From Candidatus Hecatellales archaeon (lineage in GTDB: Archaea; Thermoproteota; Bathyarchaeia; Hecatellales; Hecatellaceae): a DNA stretch of 6,440 bases. The position numbers and the translations under genes were made by a program. Shown piece after piece: positions 5,611-6,440 of the stretch (position 1 is the first letter of the stretch; each line of letters opens with the position of its first letter). The notes beneath the pieces are model-generated. The model was not told the origin of the DNA, did not search any database, and saw only the letters and a program-made list of their open reading frames with translations. The stretch spans positions 1 to 6,440 of the forward strand of contig QMXU01000059.1 in NCBI GenBank assembly GCA_003662305.1. The letters run 5' to 3'.

Positions 5611-6440
5611 ATGAGTGAGGAAGCTAAAGAATTTTGGAGGTGGCCGGAGTACAGGCGTACCATGCCCGACATGGACTGGCATGACGCTAAAATAATTTCA
5701 GCTGGAGTTGACATAGGCTCTGTTGGAAGTAAGGCTTCCATCATGCTTGACGGGAAACTCTACGCCTACGCGGTTATGCGAACTGGAGGGGTAAGCGAGG
5801 AAACAGCTAGAAGAGTCACCCTCTGGGCTCTCGAAGGAACCGGCCTGAAAATCGAAGACCTCCACTACGTGGTCGGAACAGGCTATGGAAGAGTGAACGT
5901 TCCCTTCGCTAAACGAACCATAACAGAAATCGCCTGCCACGCTAGGGGAGCCCACTACATTTACGGTCCCACCGTCCGCACGGTGCTTGACATTGGAGGG
6001 CAGGACTGCAAAGCCATAAGATGCGACGAGAAAGGGAAGGTTGTATCGTTCCTCATGAACGATAAGTGTGCAGCTGGAACTGGTAGAGGGCTTGAAGTTT
6101 TCGCCGACCTGATAGGGGTTCCCGTGGAGGAGCTGGGCAAGGTTTCGCTGAGCGTTGAAAAGGAGCCTCCGCCGGTAAGCAACACCTGCGTAGTCTTCGC
6201 GAAGGCTGAAGCCCTACGCCTGCTACGTCAAGGATGGCCTAAGGAGAAGGTTGCCGCAGCCTTCCACCTAGCCATGGTCGACAGGATAATAGACCTGCTG
6301 AACAGGGTTGGCGTGGAAAAGGACTTCGTAATCACCGGTGGAGTAGCTAAAAACGTGGGCATAGTGTCAAGGCTTGAAAAGGCTTTAGGCATTAAACCCT
6401 TAGAACCCATGTTCGACCCCATACTCGCCGGGTCCGTGGG
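5611..6440 (+). CDS. bzdQ: Benzoyl-CoA reductase, class I, alpha subunit: ASKHA-fold ATPase (BzdQ/BcrA type), 3' end beyond the window
   Basis: The second ATPase/electron-activating subunit, partner of delta. 276 complete codons are visible with no stop before the edge; the usual length is about 300 residues, so only a short C-terminus is missing if it is of the BzdQ type. An N-terminal extension (about 1-28, EFWRWPEYRR) precedes phosphate-1 GVDIGSVGSK (32-41). Then come VGTGYGR (88-94), LDIGGQDCKAIRCDE (126-140), LMNDKCAAGTGRG (C153), SNTCVVFAKAEA (C193) and ITGGVAKN (241-248). C153 and C193 are the expected ligands of the cluster shared with the delta subunit. The extension and DIGGQDCKAI separate it from delta and from single-gene dehydratase activators. 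Having the delta gene before the alpha gene gives the N-O-P-Q order of Azoarcus bzd, unlike Thauera bcrCBAD. Confidence 0.93.
   Translation, partial: MSEEAKEFWRWPEYRRTMPDMDWHDAKIISAGVDIGSVGSKASIMLDGKLYAYAVMRTGGVSEETARRVTLWALEGTGLKIEDLHYVVGTGYGRVNVPFAKRTITEIACHARGAHYIYGPTVRTVLDIGGQDCKAIRCDEKGKVVSFLMNDKCAAGTGRGLEVFADLIGVPVEELGKVSLSVEKEPPPVSNTCVVFAKAEALRLLRQGWPKEKVAAAFHLAMVDRIIDLLNRVGVEKDFVITGGVAKNVGIVSRLEKALGIKPLEPMFDPILAGSV

Noticed and set aside
5604..5618. ATG at 5604 overlapping the delta stop as ATGA
   Set aside because: That frame reaches TGA after four codons. The alpha subunit starts at 5611 in a different frame.
2303..6440. 2-hydroxyacyl-CoA dehydratase with activator (HgdABC-like) instead of benzoyl-CoA reductase
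   Set aside because: Those systems use one homodimeric activator. Here two distinct ATPase genes are present with BzdP-like and BzdQ-like signatures, plus the NRGCEG...EGNM block in the beta subunit.

Overview
The window is one strand of tightly packed metabolic genes, all on the + strand. They read as a ferredoxin-linked 2-oxoacid oxidoreductase followed by an ATP-driven (class I) benzoyl-CoA reductase. The organism is an anaerobe, because this reductase family is oxygen-sensitive and works on low-potential ferredoxin. It is more likely an archaeon than a bacterium. The reasons are an A/T-only TATA-like stretch before the reductase operon, heavy use of AGG/AGA and ATA codons, and porD-porA-porB style gene order. 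Class I benzoyl-CoA reductases are known in archaea (e.g. Ferroglobus). I cannot fix the lineage from this window, and a bacterial host is not excluded.

Layout. Bases 1-79 hold the 3' end of a 4Fe-4S ferredoxin-type gene (delta-subunit-like). It overlaps by ATGA the next gene (76-2211), a 711-residue protein in which the alpha (PorA-like) and beta (PorB-like) halves of a 2-oxoacid:ferredoxin oxidoreductase are fused. Bases 2212-2302 are the only real intergenic gap. It is very A/T-rich, holds TATA-box candidates and contains a perfect 13-bp inverted repeat. From 2303 to the right edge run four reductase subunits in bzdN-O-P-Q order: gamma (2303-3445), beta (3463-4800), delta ATPase (4816-5607) and alpha ATPase (5611 to past 6440, cut by the window edge). 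The last three start codons follow strong Shine-Dalgarno sequences at gaps of 3 to 17 nt, as expected of a single operon.

How they may work together (inference). The oxidoreductase oxidises a 2-oxoacid to acyl-CoA and reduces ferredoxin. Ferredoxin passes electrons to the 4Fe-4S cluster held between the two ATPase subunits. ATP hydrolysis then drives the electrons into the beta/gamma module, where the aromatic ring of benzoyl-CoA (or a close analogue) is reduced to a cyclic dienoyl-CoA. In Thauera aromatica a 2-oxoacid:ferredoxin oxidoreductase is the known ferredoxin reductant for the same enzyme, so this adjacency is meaningful. The fused alpha-beta form and the inverted repeat at the promoter are the parts most worth a second look. 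I see no RNA genes, mobile elements or CRISPR.
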